Source: Garcia nutans (taxonomy: Eukaryota; Streptophyta; Magnoliopsida; Malpighiales; Euphorbiaceae). Taken from it: a stretch of 64,000 nucleotides of DNA. The translations under genes and the position numbers were made by a program. The notes beneath the pieces are model-generated. The model saw only the letters and a program-made list of their open reading frames with translations. It was not told the origin of the DNA and ran no database searches. The DNA is taken from positions 17,143,001 to 17,207,000 of the forward strand of contig CANTUV010000004.1 of the NCBI GenBank assembly GCA_947685225.1, in the 5' to 3' direction. Every line of letters begins with the position of its first letter. Positions within the stretch are counted from its first letter, which is position 1. Below, piece after piece: positions 34,506-44,291 of the stretch.

Positions 34506-35670
34506 TAATAGAAGTTGATTCCATTGGTCTTTATATTATTCTATTCTTTCTTATAATGATATTATCCATTGTATCATCTTAGATTACATCGTGTGCGTGA
34601 GTTAGGACGCCCGTGTTACCCGTGTTGTGTTATGTAAGGGATACCATACTTTCACTCAAGGTATGGAGATAGAGCATGGCATAACCACTCATAGCCTCGT
34701 ACCATTTGGTATATACTTGCTATGGGAACCTAAGCATTTTAACCCAAAGACTAAAGCTCATGTAATTGGCCTAGTTACTTTCCTTAGGTTTTACCCCAAA
34801 TGCATGTTGTTTGACTATGGTTAGTTTATCTTAGTCTAAATCATGGCTTATTTAGTTTGTTCTTTTTCTAATATGACCTTAGTATATTGTAAGCTCAAAA
34901 TAAATTTTTCTTTAAAATCCAAAAGACCAAAACTATTTTCAAAATTTTTCAAGATGGTCTTTGGACATAAGACTTTTCTAAAACAAATCAAAGATTCTTT
35001 GGCCCATGGCCCAAATACTAAGCCCAAAATTCATTTTTCTAAAATCTTTTACAATAGGCTTAGAAACAAAACTATTTTCACCCAACCTTTTCTTACAAAG
35101 AGCTTGCAAAAATATTTAGGTCAATTATGAAAAACCAAAAATCAATTGTGGGCCCAGTTTACAGTAAGAACAAATTAACCATGGGCTTGTTTTTCGCATG
35201 AACCATTAGTTACTCTTTTCAAGTGAGAAATCTATTTATAATAAACCTCTTAATTTCATTTTAATCCAATATAGCATAAAAGCTACTATAGTTGGTTGAA
35301 TGGATTAAAACCTAATTAATAGGAATTATCATGCATTGATTTCCATTTTTGAAAATATATAACTATTGGTTGAAATGTTTGAGGGAATTATTCGAAAGCA
35401 AGACACCCCATGTTGGTATTTTGTTAACCATATACCTAGGAAAAGAGACTCGCCATTCGTGTGTGGATGTTATAAGGTTGGAAGGAACGTTCTATTTATC
35501 CTTATTTGTTGATCATTTGTGCATACATGCATACATGCATACATTTGCATCTCATTGATCCTCTCTAGCTCACAGCCCTGGATTACGATAGTTATAAAGC
35601 TTACAACAATCTGACCTATGCCGGAGATGAAGTATCTAGCAACGACTCAATCACTTGCTCACCTAAAATA
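34506..35670 (+). other. Leader of type C element
   Basis: About 1.2 kb with no long coding frame. It contains a short frame (open to 34824; first ATG at about 34663) that is similar in the 15482 and 48397 copies, and the CATACATGCATACA repeat before gag. A TAG just upstream of 35671 in the gag frame supports the chosen gag start. Confidence 0.8.
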
Positions 35671-37068
35671 ATGGAGCCTGAACAAATTCAAAGGATGGTG
35701 GATGAGGCCCTCAATGCCAAGATGGAAGAAATCAAAGAGGCCCTAGCTGAGACCATGAAAAATCAGTTGACTGCAATCTTAGAGAACCATGTCGAGGCAT
35801 CTGCTAGCACCAAGAAACCAAAGGACAAAGGGAAGACTAAAGTTAGTGAAGTGGTTTTTGATGATGAAAAGATGATCATCGATGATGATGATGATTGGGC
35901 TCAATACTACCAAGATGTTCAAGAGAAGAAGAAAGAACCGAAGGCTGTTGAGAAGGCAACTATTGAAAAGACTGAGACATCTGATGTTGAAAAGATAATT
36001 GCTGATTTAGAAAAGAAATTTGAGAAGAAGCTGAAAATCGAAGAGAAGTCTGAGATCGACAAACTATTTGAACAAGATGAAGAGGTCCCTTATAAATTCA
36101 AGATGCCTTCCTTTGCTAGATACAATGGTACTGGAAATCCTCATCTCCATGTGAAGCAATACATCACTGCCATGCAGTCTGCCCGAGCTACTAAGGCTCA
36201 AACCCTAAGGTACTTTATGCTCTCACTGGATCCTGTTGTCCAAAATTGGTTCAATGCCTTAGATGATGGAACACAAAAGAGTTGGGATCTACTTTACAAA
36301 GCCTTCATCCAACAATATGGATATAATATCGAGTTGGAGGTTACCTTAATAGAAGTGGAGTCCATAAGGCAAAGGCCAAATGAAAATTTTGTGGACTATG
36401 TGAAAAGGTGGAGAAACAAGGCTGCTTTGCTTAAGAAGAGACCCGATGAATCCGATCAAATAAGGATGATTGTGAGAGGGGTTTTGCTTAATCTTCGTGA
36501 GAGGATGTCTCATACACTCATCCGTAATTTCAAAGATCTTCTCCAAGCTGGTCTGCAAATTGAAGAGTGGGAAAGAAAGAAGAATCGCTTCTCAATAAAA
36601 AGGAATGAGAAAGGGAACTACCAGTCGGGCAATCAAAGCACACAAAAAGAAGTTGATGTTAATGCCACTAGTCAAGGAGGAATGAGGCAGTTTTCAGAAT
36701 TAGGGAAACCACTGTCTTGGGTTCTCAATAAGCTACAAAAGAAGGGATTGATACAACCCTTGACTCCTCGTCCTTTGCCTAATCCTCTTCCACCTAACTT
36801 TGATACTAATGCATTTTGCCAATTCCATCAAAGGCCTGGACACGAAACGGACAATTGTATGAAGTTAAGGCATGAGATCCACAATTTAATTGATAATAGC
36901 AAGTTGCCTGAGCCGGACAAGCCCAATACCAAAGGTAATCCATTTCCAAGGTTCAACAGGGTGCCACCACCAGCAACCTTCATGGTAGGAAAAGGATTAG
37001 AAGAAGATTTTGTATTATCATCCTTTCAAGATAGGGATATTGAAGATGTGAAGGGAAAAGAAGCTTAA
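35671..37068 (+). CDS. gag: gag polyprotein (capsid/nucleocapsid), Ogre/Tat-like, intact
   Basis: 465 codons, uninterrupted. It forms the cytoplasmic virus-like particle that packages element RNA. Order: N-terminal helical part (residues 1-50, MEEIKEALAETMKNQLTAIL); an acidic run IDDDDDW near 70-78; a Lys/Glu-rich coiled-coil-like stretch (about 95-135); the retrotransposon gag core (about 140-315, with KMPSFARYNGTGNPHLHVKQY and SIRQRPNENFVDYVKRW); a basic linker; and a single zinc-knuckle of the Tat form C383-x2-H386-x4-H391-x4-C396. The start ATG follows an in-frame stop just upstream. It ends in a normal TAA with no pol after it, so it is a stand-alone gag. It is the only open gag in the window and could encode particles used in trans (inference). 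Confidence 0.92.
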   Translation: MEPEQIQRMVDEALNAKMEEIKEALAETMKNQLTAILENHVEASASTKKPKDKGKTKVSEVVFDDEKMIIDDDDDWAQYYQDVQEKKKEPKAVEKATIEKTETSDVEKIIADLEKKFEKKLKIEEKSEIDKLFEQDEEVPYKFKMPSFARYNGTGNPHLHVKQYITAMQSARATKAQTLRYFMLSLDPVVQNWFNALDDGTQKSWDLLYKAFIQQYGYNIELEVTLIEVESIRQRPNENFVDYVKRWRNKAALLKKRPDESDQIRMIVRGVLLNLRERMSHTLIRNFKDLLQAGLQIEEWERKKNRFSIKRNEKGNYQSGNQSTQKEVDVNATSQGGMRQFSELGKPLSWVLNKLQKKGLIQPLTPRPLPNPLPPNFDTNAFCQFHQRPGHETDNCMKLRHEIHNLIDNSKLPEPDKPNTKGNPFPRFNRVPPPATFMVGKGLEEDFVLSSFQDRDIEDVKGKEA

Positions 37069-39590
37069 ATTTAACAAACTTTCTTTAGCTTGAATATTGT
37101 TTTTCAATCTTACTTTCTTTAATATTTTGGAACTATTATGTTTTTCAAATTTAAAGTTGCTTGAATAAATTACTGTCATCAAAATTTTTGTTGGTCTTTG
37201 TTCATTTTGGTGCTCAACCGATGAGTAATTTAGCTTGATGTTCATGAATTAATATATTTATGCATCATGACTTGAATGACTTTACTAGGTGAGGGAATTG
37301 CTCTATAGCATTGAGTTGTGTATGATTACTTAGAGAGGGCTCCTGCATAATTACCTTTGTCAAGGTCCTAGTCAGTCTTAGACCATGCTTTGACAAGCTT
37401 TTGAGGCAAAATTGAACTCTACTTATTTAAGAGAGAAATGATCTAGGCATTGTTTGGTTAGCCAACAACTAGTATCCACCCAATTAAATATCAATCCCTA
37501 GTTGTCCCTTTGAGCCTTCATAAAATTTTAGCTTTCTTTTCATTGGCATATAACCTCAACAATCTACCATGAGCTGTTGTGATACTTTTGACAAGTCTTA
37601 TGATCACTAAGATGAATAGGCAAGAAGATCAAAGAAAGAAATGATTAGTCAAGATCATGAGGATAGTTGAAGTTTCAAGATCATGAAGATAGTTGAAGTT
37701 CTCAAGACCATAAAGATAGTTGAAGTTCTCAAGATCATAGGGTAGTTGAATTTTTCAAAGACCATAAGGGTAGTTGAAGTTCACTTAATATCTCTAATAT
37801 ATCAAGACAACATTAGAGTAACAAATGGTTTATCCCTGTTAATGAAGATTTATGTTACTCCCCTCATCCATTATTGGAAGCCCAAGTTGGTACAAACAAG
37901 ACAACTCAGTTTGAGCTAAAAAAAAGAAGAAAAGAAAACAAAAAAGACAAAAGAAAAGAACAAGAAAAGGAAAAAAGTAAAAAGAAAAAAAAAGAAAAAA
38001 AAAGAAAAAGAAAACCTGAAAAGGTGGTTCAAAAAGACAACTGAGTTCTCTTTTACCTAAGACAACAAAAGGCTTCCATTTGGTTCATAAAGACATTTTT
38101 ACTGGAATTGATCCAACCCAACCACAGATTAAGTCAAAACTGGAGAAAAAGGAGAAAGACTATTCAGTTCTTGAAAATTTTGTACTTAACAGTCCTACAA
38201 AGAAGAAGGACAAAATGATAAAGTGCTCTAAGAAATGGAAGAGTAAGAAAAAATAAAAGGAAAAAAAAAGGGAGAAGAAGAAAAGAAGCAAATTTGGGTA
38301 TTAAACTTTTTGCAAGGGCAAAGACTGTCCTAATCAAGATCCAGATTAATGCCAAGAAGATAGAAGGAATTTGGAGTCTAGCAAGATTGCCTCCAAGCTG
38401 CCTAAACTTCAAACAAGAAATTTATAGTGTGAAGGTTTGTCCATTGTGTCACAATAGCTCCCACTTACAAATGGCCTTCATTCAACCCATGTCCCTTATA
38501 GACCCCATTTCAAGCCTATCAAAGACCTGTTGATCTCTCTTGATAGGTAGAGTTTATTAGTGGAGATAGTTTGAATAAGCATGCATATGAGATAGACAAT
38601 ATTTAAATTCAAATGAGACCTTTGACCAAGTAATGTGTATGTGCCTATCTGAAGTGCAACAGTTCTTGCTTAAATAGAAATAATTCCCGAGTTTAGTACT
38701 GTAGCTAGGGTTATTATGTTATAGATATGTTAATTTGGAAAATCAAGTCCTGAGGTACATTGACATTGATTTGGTAAAGCCAACATTTGATTTCAAATTC
38801 AAAATTAAAAAGAATCAAAAAAATGTTTTTGTCACACAAAGCCTTCAAGTTAAGGGAAGTATGTTGAACCTCCAAAGGACACATTGGGCAAAGGAAATGA
38901 TTATTGGCAAAGTTATGAAGAAACTACCAACTGACATGCTGAGACATAATTCGAAATAGATGAATCCCTGACTCTGCTGCTTAGGGTCTCCACCACTCAT
39001 GTTTTCAACATCTTGAAGATAAAAGCCACAAATGCAAAACTTTCGATCGTTCCAATGCAAGACTTGAACGAGCATCAGAAAGGAACCAATGAGAACACTT
39101 CTGTTAATCACCTCAGTCTGTGAGTCGATGGAATAACTATAAGTATTATTCATGCATATCATGCATACATGGGCATATCACATCACACTTTCTTGTCTTG
39201 AATTATCAATTCTTTATCAAAGTGAACAGCAAACACTCTGTGAAGTGAAGAATCAAAAGAAGATATTGAATCAAGGGGGCATGGAAAGCCCATTGCTTGA
39301 GAAAGCTCCAGTAAATTTGCAAAGAGAAGAAAAACATCCTTGTGCGAAGAACTAGACGGCAAAAACATCAATCAAAGCTTGCATGGATAAAATATTTGGT
39401 TTGAGCCTACACAGGGGGCAAAGTTTCTCCTTTTCAATTTTTTGAGTTTATATACCAAATATTTTTAAACTCACTTACAAATATTTTTCCCCATAGGGGG
39501 GCAAGGAGAGGATATAAGGTCCAATTAAAAATAGCTAAATCTTTGCAAAAAGGAAGGACAAAAGATGGAACATTAGAACTCTCAAAAGAA
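37069..39590 (+). other. Non-coding internal region of type C element
   Basis: Collinear with 2616-5158: 27-base minisatellite (37655-37785), purine tract (37918-38020), and an antisense 105-codon frame (38845-39162) also open at 4385-4702. No pol motifs. Confidence 0.78.
37655..37785 (+). repeat. 27-base minisatellite, about 4-5 units
   Basis: Degenerate copies of the ATAGTTGAAGTTCTCAAG unit, with indels that break the open frame seen at 50785-51159. Confidence 0.75.
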
Positions 39591-39597
39591 TGAAGAT

Positions 39598-39775
39598 GTC
39601 AGGGTAAAGACCCGACCTCCAATGGATAAAGAACCATGCTTCAAGGGTAAAGACCCGATCTCCAAGGATGAAGATCCATTTGCAAGGGTGAAGACCCGAT
39701 GTTAAAAGATGAAGATTCATGTTCAAGAGTGAAGACCCGATCTCAAAGGATGAGGATCCATTTTGAGGGTGAAAA
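39598..39775 (+). repeat. Tandem repeat of about 41-42 bases, 4 units
   Basis: Units containing GGGTGAAGACCCGATCTC and AAGGATGAAGATCCAT. Present only in the type C element. Confidence 0.82.
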
Positions 39776-39836
39776 AGCACAATGCATAGAATAACCGGAG
39801 CAGTCAAATTTCTCAAATGATAAAAGGTCAGTCAAA

Positions 39837-40020
39837 CTCAATCTCGGGTACAAGCACCCATTCTCGGGTCCAAGTACCCAAATCAATTTAAGCTCGGGTC
39901 CAAGTGCCCAATCTCTGGTCCAAGTACCCATTCTCGAGTCCAAGTACTCATTCTCGGGTCCAAGTACCCAAATCAATTCAAGCTCGGGTCCAAGTGCCCA
40001 ATCTCGGGTCCAAGTGCCCA
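39837..40020 (+). repeat. Tandem repeat of a CTCGGGTCCAAGTACCCA unit
   Basis: Roughly 18-30-base units (CTCGGGTCCAAGTGCCCA, some followed by AATCAATTTAAG) in a head-to-tail run between the 41-base and 24-base arrays. Confidence 0.82.
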
Positions 40021-40021
40021 A

Positions 40022-40225
40022 ATCAAATTAATTTAGGATTGAGTATCCAAATCCAATTAGGATCGAGTATCCAAAGCCAATTTAGGATCGAGTATCCAAA
40101 TCTAGTTAGGATCGAGTGTCCGAATCCAGTTAGGATCGAGTATGCCAATCCAGTTTAGGATCGTGTATCCAAAGCTAATTTAGGATCGAGTATCCAAGTC
40201 TAGTTTAGGATCGAGTATCCGAATC
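40022..40225 (+). repeat. Tandem array of the 24-25-base unit, about 8 units
   Basis: TTAGGATCGAGTATCCAAAT units, the same monomer as the long array at 5159-6250 in the type A element. Confidence 0.88.
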
Positions 40226-40227
40226 TG

Positions 40228-40450
40228 TCAGGTCCAGAACCCAAATTTTTCCTTAGGTCCAGAACCTAGAATCATCCCTGAGTCCAGAACTCGAACAAGG
40301 TCTAGAACCCAAATTTTTTCTTAGGTCGAGAACCTAGAATTATCCTTGAGTCCAGAACTCGAACCGAGTCCAGAACCCAAATTTTCCTTAGGTCTAGAAC
40401 CTAGAATTTATACTTGAGTCCAGAACTCAAACCGGGTCCAGAACCCAAAA
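40228..40450 (+). repeat. Tandem repeat of about 68 bases, about 3 units
   Basis: Units joining TCCAGAACCCAAATTTT, TTAGGTCCAGAACCTAGAAT and GAGTCCAGAACTCGAAC. Related in sequence to the longer array at 43265-44195 in the type B element. Confidence 0.82.
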
Positions 40451-40518
40451 CCTCAACCATCTCAAAAATTAAGTCTTATTGCTTTTCACTCTCTTTCACT
40501 AAGGTTTCAGATCATTCA

Positions 40519-40532
40519 AGCAGGGGGCAAAC
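40519..40532 (+). other. Polypurine tract, type C element
   Basis: GCAGGGGGCAAAC just before the TG start of the 3' LTR. Confidence 0.85.
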
Positions 40533-42738
40533 TGTAGACCCTTAATTTTTGACCCAATCCGGTCCAATATGTTTTATTTAGTCCAAAATAATTTTTGTTG
40601 TCTAATTGGTCCAAAATAATTTTTGTTAAATAATTTTTTACTTTAGTATCTAATTTTTATTAATAAAAACTAAAAATAAATAAATAAAAATCAAAAAAAT
40701 AAAAATAAAAATCGGAGTCGGAAAAATTGGCGACGAAAAAATCGTCCCTCGGGCCCGTGGGCATTTCGCCCGCACGAACTTTTCTATTTCGCTCACAGGA
40801 TTTTCCTGCAAGCAAAATAGATTTTCTATTTCACCCGCAGGAATTTCCTGCGGGCGACGCCCCAACCCACCCACTGCCGCAATTTTCTGCGGCAGTTTTT
40901 TTCGCCAGCGTATTTTTTCCTGCGGCAATTTTTTTCGGCACCGTAATTTTTTCCGAAGCAAATTTTTCGAAACCTAATTCAATTAGGTTTCCGTTTCTTT
41001 TTTTATTAATATTACTTACCTTAACTAATTAGGAAAAAATCACATCAAACCACTATAAATAAGGACCAAAGGCAATTAAATTGGGGAGGTCGAAATCCAA
41101 CAATAGGTGGAAAAATTCGAAACCAAATTAGTGAAGGTAAAGGAGCAATTCAACTTTTTTTTTTCTGGAACAACAAGGGCATGATTTAATCAATTCAAAG
41201 GGAGCAATTGTCTTGGTTCTTGTTCATTCAAGAAGAACTATGTTTGGAGAATCAACAAAAGGAGGTATGAGATTCTAATTTTTGTTTCATTTTTTCACAG
41301 TAGCATAATCTATGAAATTTTATTTTTCAAATCAAAAACCTTAGAACTTTAATTTTGTTTTTCCCAAAGTTAAAAACACTAAAACGTTACTTTATTTTCC
41401 AAAAAGACTTAAAATTATTATTTTTTCTTCTTAAAAATCTTAAAACTCTAATTAAACATCTTTTTCAACAAAACCAAAATTTTATTCTGTTTCTTTCAAA
41501 ATTTTAAACTAGGTTCTATTTCATTCAAAAAACCTTAAAAAACATCTTTTTTTTATTTATAAAAACTTCCATCTGTTTGTTTAAATTCATAAAACTTCAT
41601 GAAATCATGAAATTGTCTTTCTAAACCCTAATTCAAATTCATTACCCGAGACCCTAATTCTAAATCCTAAAATCCAAAATTCAACTTTTAAACCTAAAAT
41701 AGTAAACCCTAACCCTTTAAAGCTTTAAACCCTAATTTTTCTAAGCTCTAATCCTTTAAAACATTAAAAAAAATAAAAACACAAGTTTACACAGTAGCTT
41801 GAAATCACCATTTAAAACTATGAATCAAAAGTAATTTCAAAGTGTCTAAAACCCTAGTTTCATGATTTCACCATTCAAATATTAATTTAGTTAATCAAAG
41901 AGTCTTACCAACCTATTAAAACATAAAACCCTAATTTATTTTAATTCCATAAAAAGTCATAGTAACTATAATTGGACTTTTATTTGCTTTATTTAATTTT
42001 ATATTTGATTATACTTTGATTTATTTCTTATGCTTTAATCTATTTAATTTCAATGCTTGATTTATTTAATTTATAGTGGATGGATGTTTATTTTATATTT
42101 TAATTAATAGCTTTGATTAATGATTTATTTATGATGAATGATTATTTACTTTTATCAATTAATTTAGATTTCCAAAAGTTGTAAGAGGCATGTTTCCACT
42201 TGGTGGGTACCTCATTAATTAAACATCATGTAATTTAATTTGCTTTTCTATTTTAGAACCTATGTAAAGGGCATGTTTCTACCTTTCGGTGGGTGTCCTA
42301 TTTAGGCATGTGATGTAAGGACATGTTTCCATCTTTGGATGGGTGTCCATTTATTTGTTTTGTTTGGACATTGCTTTAATTTTAATATAATGATGCTTTC
42401 TTTTAATTATTGTGTGTAATATGGATAATATTATTATATTTAAGAATTTTATAATATTAAGACCTGCAAAGGAAGCCCGTTCCAATGAACCGGGCATTGT
42501 GGGGGTGCTGCGCCATTTCTCACCTTCCCCACACGTACCCAACTTTCCGAACCCATTAGGGGGTTGCAGATTCCTTAGGAATCGAGTCATCCACCCCTTT
42601 CATTTTTCCCCGCCCATCCGGGTGGCAACTCCATTTTCTCCGAACTTAAGTCCGTGTTCTCTAAGGCCCTGAGCCTAAACAGTGCCGAAGTCGCAAGAAC
42701 CATTCCACCTGGAGTGGGGGCGAAAATCCCTGCTCACA
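40533..42738 (+). repeat. 3' LTR, type C
   Basis: TGTAGACCC to GCTCACA. It pairs with 32271-34486. It has an intact TATA box and two of the three GC-rich palindromes recognisable. Confidence 0.93.
41054..41061 (+). promoter_or_regulatory. TATA box in type C 3' LTR
   Basis: TATAAATA followed by AGGACC. The 5' LTR counterpart (about 32818) has lost the first T. Confidence 0.6.
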
Positions 42739-42743
42739 CAGTG
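42739..42743 (+). repeat. Target-site duplication CAGTG, right
   Basis: Partner of CGGTG at 32266-32270, one change. The PMD-copy sequence TTTTATCTTTGG continues directly after it. Confidence 0.85.
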
Positions 42744-42890
42744 TTTTATCTTTGGAACTCCGATGGAGATGCATGCCGGGTAATAATGGAATTTGCACAA
42801 CTTCATTGTCTCGAAGGTAAGAAATCAAGTCATTATTTGATCAAGTCTTATGCCTTGAAGAGTGTTGGACACTTGCCATGGTAAGTGCTG
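42744..42890 (-). pseudogene. PMD copy 2, upstream end (separated part)
   Basis: Matches 28480-28610 in copy 1 (TTTTATCTTTGGAACTCCGA...). Its position shows that the type C element split PMD copy 2. On the minus strand the piece ends at a GTAAGTG donor-like site, so it may be a 5' exon, but I cannot assign residues with confidence. Confidence 0.65.
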
Positions 42891-43264
42891 GAGCTTAATT
42901 GAAATATTCTGAGTGACAGTATTTAGTTTGCAAGATGAGAAATAGCACGAACTCTTTATAAAGAATGAAATGTATATAAGTCAAAAATAGTAAATATAAA
43001 AAAAATCAAATAAAAGGGGGGACAAGTTCATGTGTTGCTGCCATTTATTATAAATTTCTTTATGTAAAGTCATTTAACTTTAGTTAGCCAAAATTGTCTT
43101 CTTCATCTTTTATCTATTTCAATAATGTGTATAGAATTGCGTCATGAGTACAGATAATTTCAATAGATATTTATTACATCCAACAAAAACAAAATAATAT
43201 ATATATATAATAAAATAATTTAATTTTTGCAAAATATTTTACTGACTCTAATTTATTTTTGCGG
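42891..43264. other. Unassigned sequence between PMD copy 2 and 3' array
   Basis: AT-rich, no coding or RNA feature seen. It lies between the PMD segment and the tandem array of the type B element and is presumably element or captured flank sequence. Confidence 0.5.
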
Positions 43265-44195
43265 CTATCTCGGGTCCAGAACACAAGTCTTTTCCGAGTC
43301 CGAAACTCGAACCGGGTCTAGAACCCAAACCATTTCAGGTCCAGAACCCAAGTCTTTTCCAAGTCTAAAACTCGAACTGGGTCCAGAACCCAAACTATCT
43401 TGGGTCCAAAACCCAAGTCCAGAACTCGAACCAGGTCTAGAACCCAAATCATCTCGGGTTCAAAACCCAAGTCTTTTTCGAGTTTAGAACTCGAACCGAG
43501 TCCAGAACCCAAGCCATCCCGGGTCCAGAACCCAAATCATCTCAGGTCCAGAACCTAAGTCTTTTTCGAGTCCAAAACTCAAATCGGGTCTAGAACCCAA
43601 ACCATCCCAGGTCCAGAACCCAAGTCTTTTTTGAGTCCAGAACTCAAATCGGGCCCAAAACCCAAACCATCTCGGGTCTAGAATCCAAGTCTTTTCTGAG
43701 TCCAGAACTCGAACCGGGTCCAGAGCTCAAACTATCTCGTGTCTAGAACCCAATTCTTTTTTGAGTCCAGAACTCAAACCGGGTCCAAAACTCAAACCAT
43801 CTCAGGTCTAGAACACAAGTCTTTTTTTAGTTCAGAACTCGAACCGGGTCCAGAACCCAAACCATCTCGGGTCCAGAACCCAAGTCTTTTCCAAGTCCAA
43901 AACTCGAACCGGGTCCAGAACCCAAACCATATCGGGTCCAAAACTCAAGTCTTTTTTGAGTTCAGAACTCAAACCGGGTCTAGAACCCAAACCATCTCGG
44001 GTCCAAAATCCAAGTCTTTTCTGAGTTCAAAACTCGAACTGGATCCAAAACCCAAACCATCCCGGGTCCAGAACCCAAGTCTTTTTCAAGTCTAGAACTC
44101 GAACCGGGTCTAGAACCCAAATCATCTCGGGTCTAGAACCCAAGTCTTTTCTTAGTCCAGAACTCGAACCAGGTCCAGAACCCAAAACCAAAACA
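43265..44195 (+). repeat. Tandem array of about 66 bases, roughly 14 units
   Basis: Each unit joins CTCGGGTCCAGAACCCAAGT, CTTTTTCGAGTCCAGAACTC and GAACCGGGTCCAGAACCC, then AAACCAT. It occupies the same pre-PPT position as the 24-base arrays of types A and C but has a different monomer. The sub-motif GTCCAGAAC...C recurs inside each unit. Confidence 0.92.
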
Positions 44196-44276
44196 ATCTC
44201 AAGAAAATTAAGTCTATTTTTGCCAAAATTAAAAGTCTTGTTGCTTTTCACTCTCTGAATCAATTAAAGATCGTTC

Positions 44277-44291
44277 AAGTAGGGGGCAAAA
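44277..44291 (+). other. Polypurine tract, type B element
   Basis: AAGTAGGGGGCAAAA directly before the TGTGGACCC start of the 3' LTR. Confidence 0.82.

Larger units (their letters stand above)
32271..42738 (+). mobile_element. Complete gag-only Ogre/Tat-like LTR retrotransposon (type C)
   Basis: A 10.5 kb element: 5' LTR, tRNA-Arg PBS, 1.2 kb leader, open gag of 465 codons, 2.5 kb non-coding, four kinds of tandem repeat, PPT, 3' LTR and a 5-base target duplication with one change. No protease, RT, RNase H or integrase is present. This matches the TR-GAG kind of non-autonomous plant element (terminal repeats plus gag). It is inserted in PMD copy 2, so it is younger than the PMD duplication. 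The LTRs are visibly more diverged than those of the 16223-25490 element (a sizeable deletion in the palindrome region, many substitutions), so it is the older of the two insertions. Confidence 0.92.

Noticed and set aside
39743..40158. Frames repeating WTRDWALGPELELIWVLGPE-type text
   Set aside because: Translation of the CTCGGGTCCAAGTACCCA tandem repeat on the opposite strand.
42890..43264. Possible host gene exon after PMD copy 2
   Set aside because: No domain, no consistent frame, AT-rich; left as unassigned.
43227..44263. Long frames on both strands rich in SRTQ/GSRTQ or LGSGP repeats
   Set aside because: Translation of the 66-base tandem array; both strands are open because of the repeat, not because of coding.
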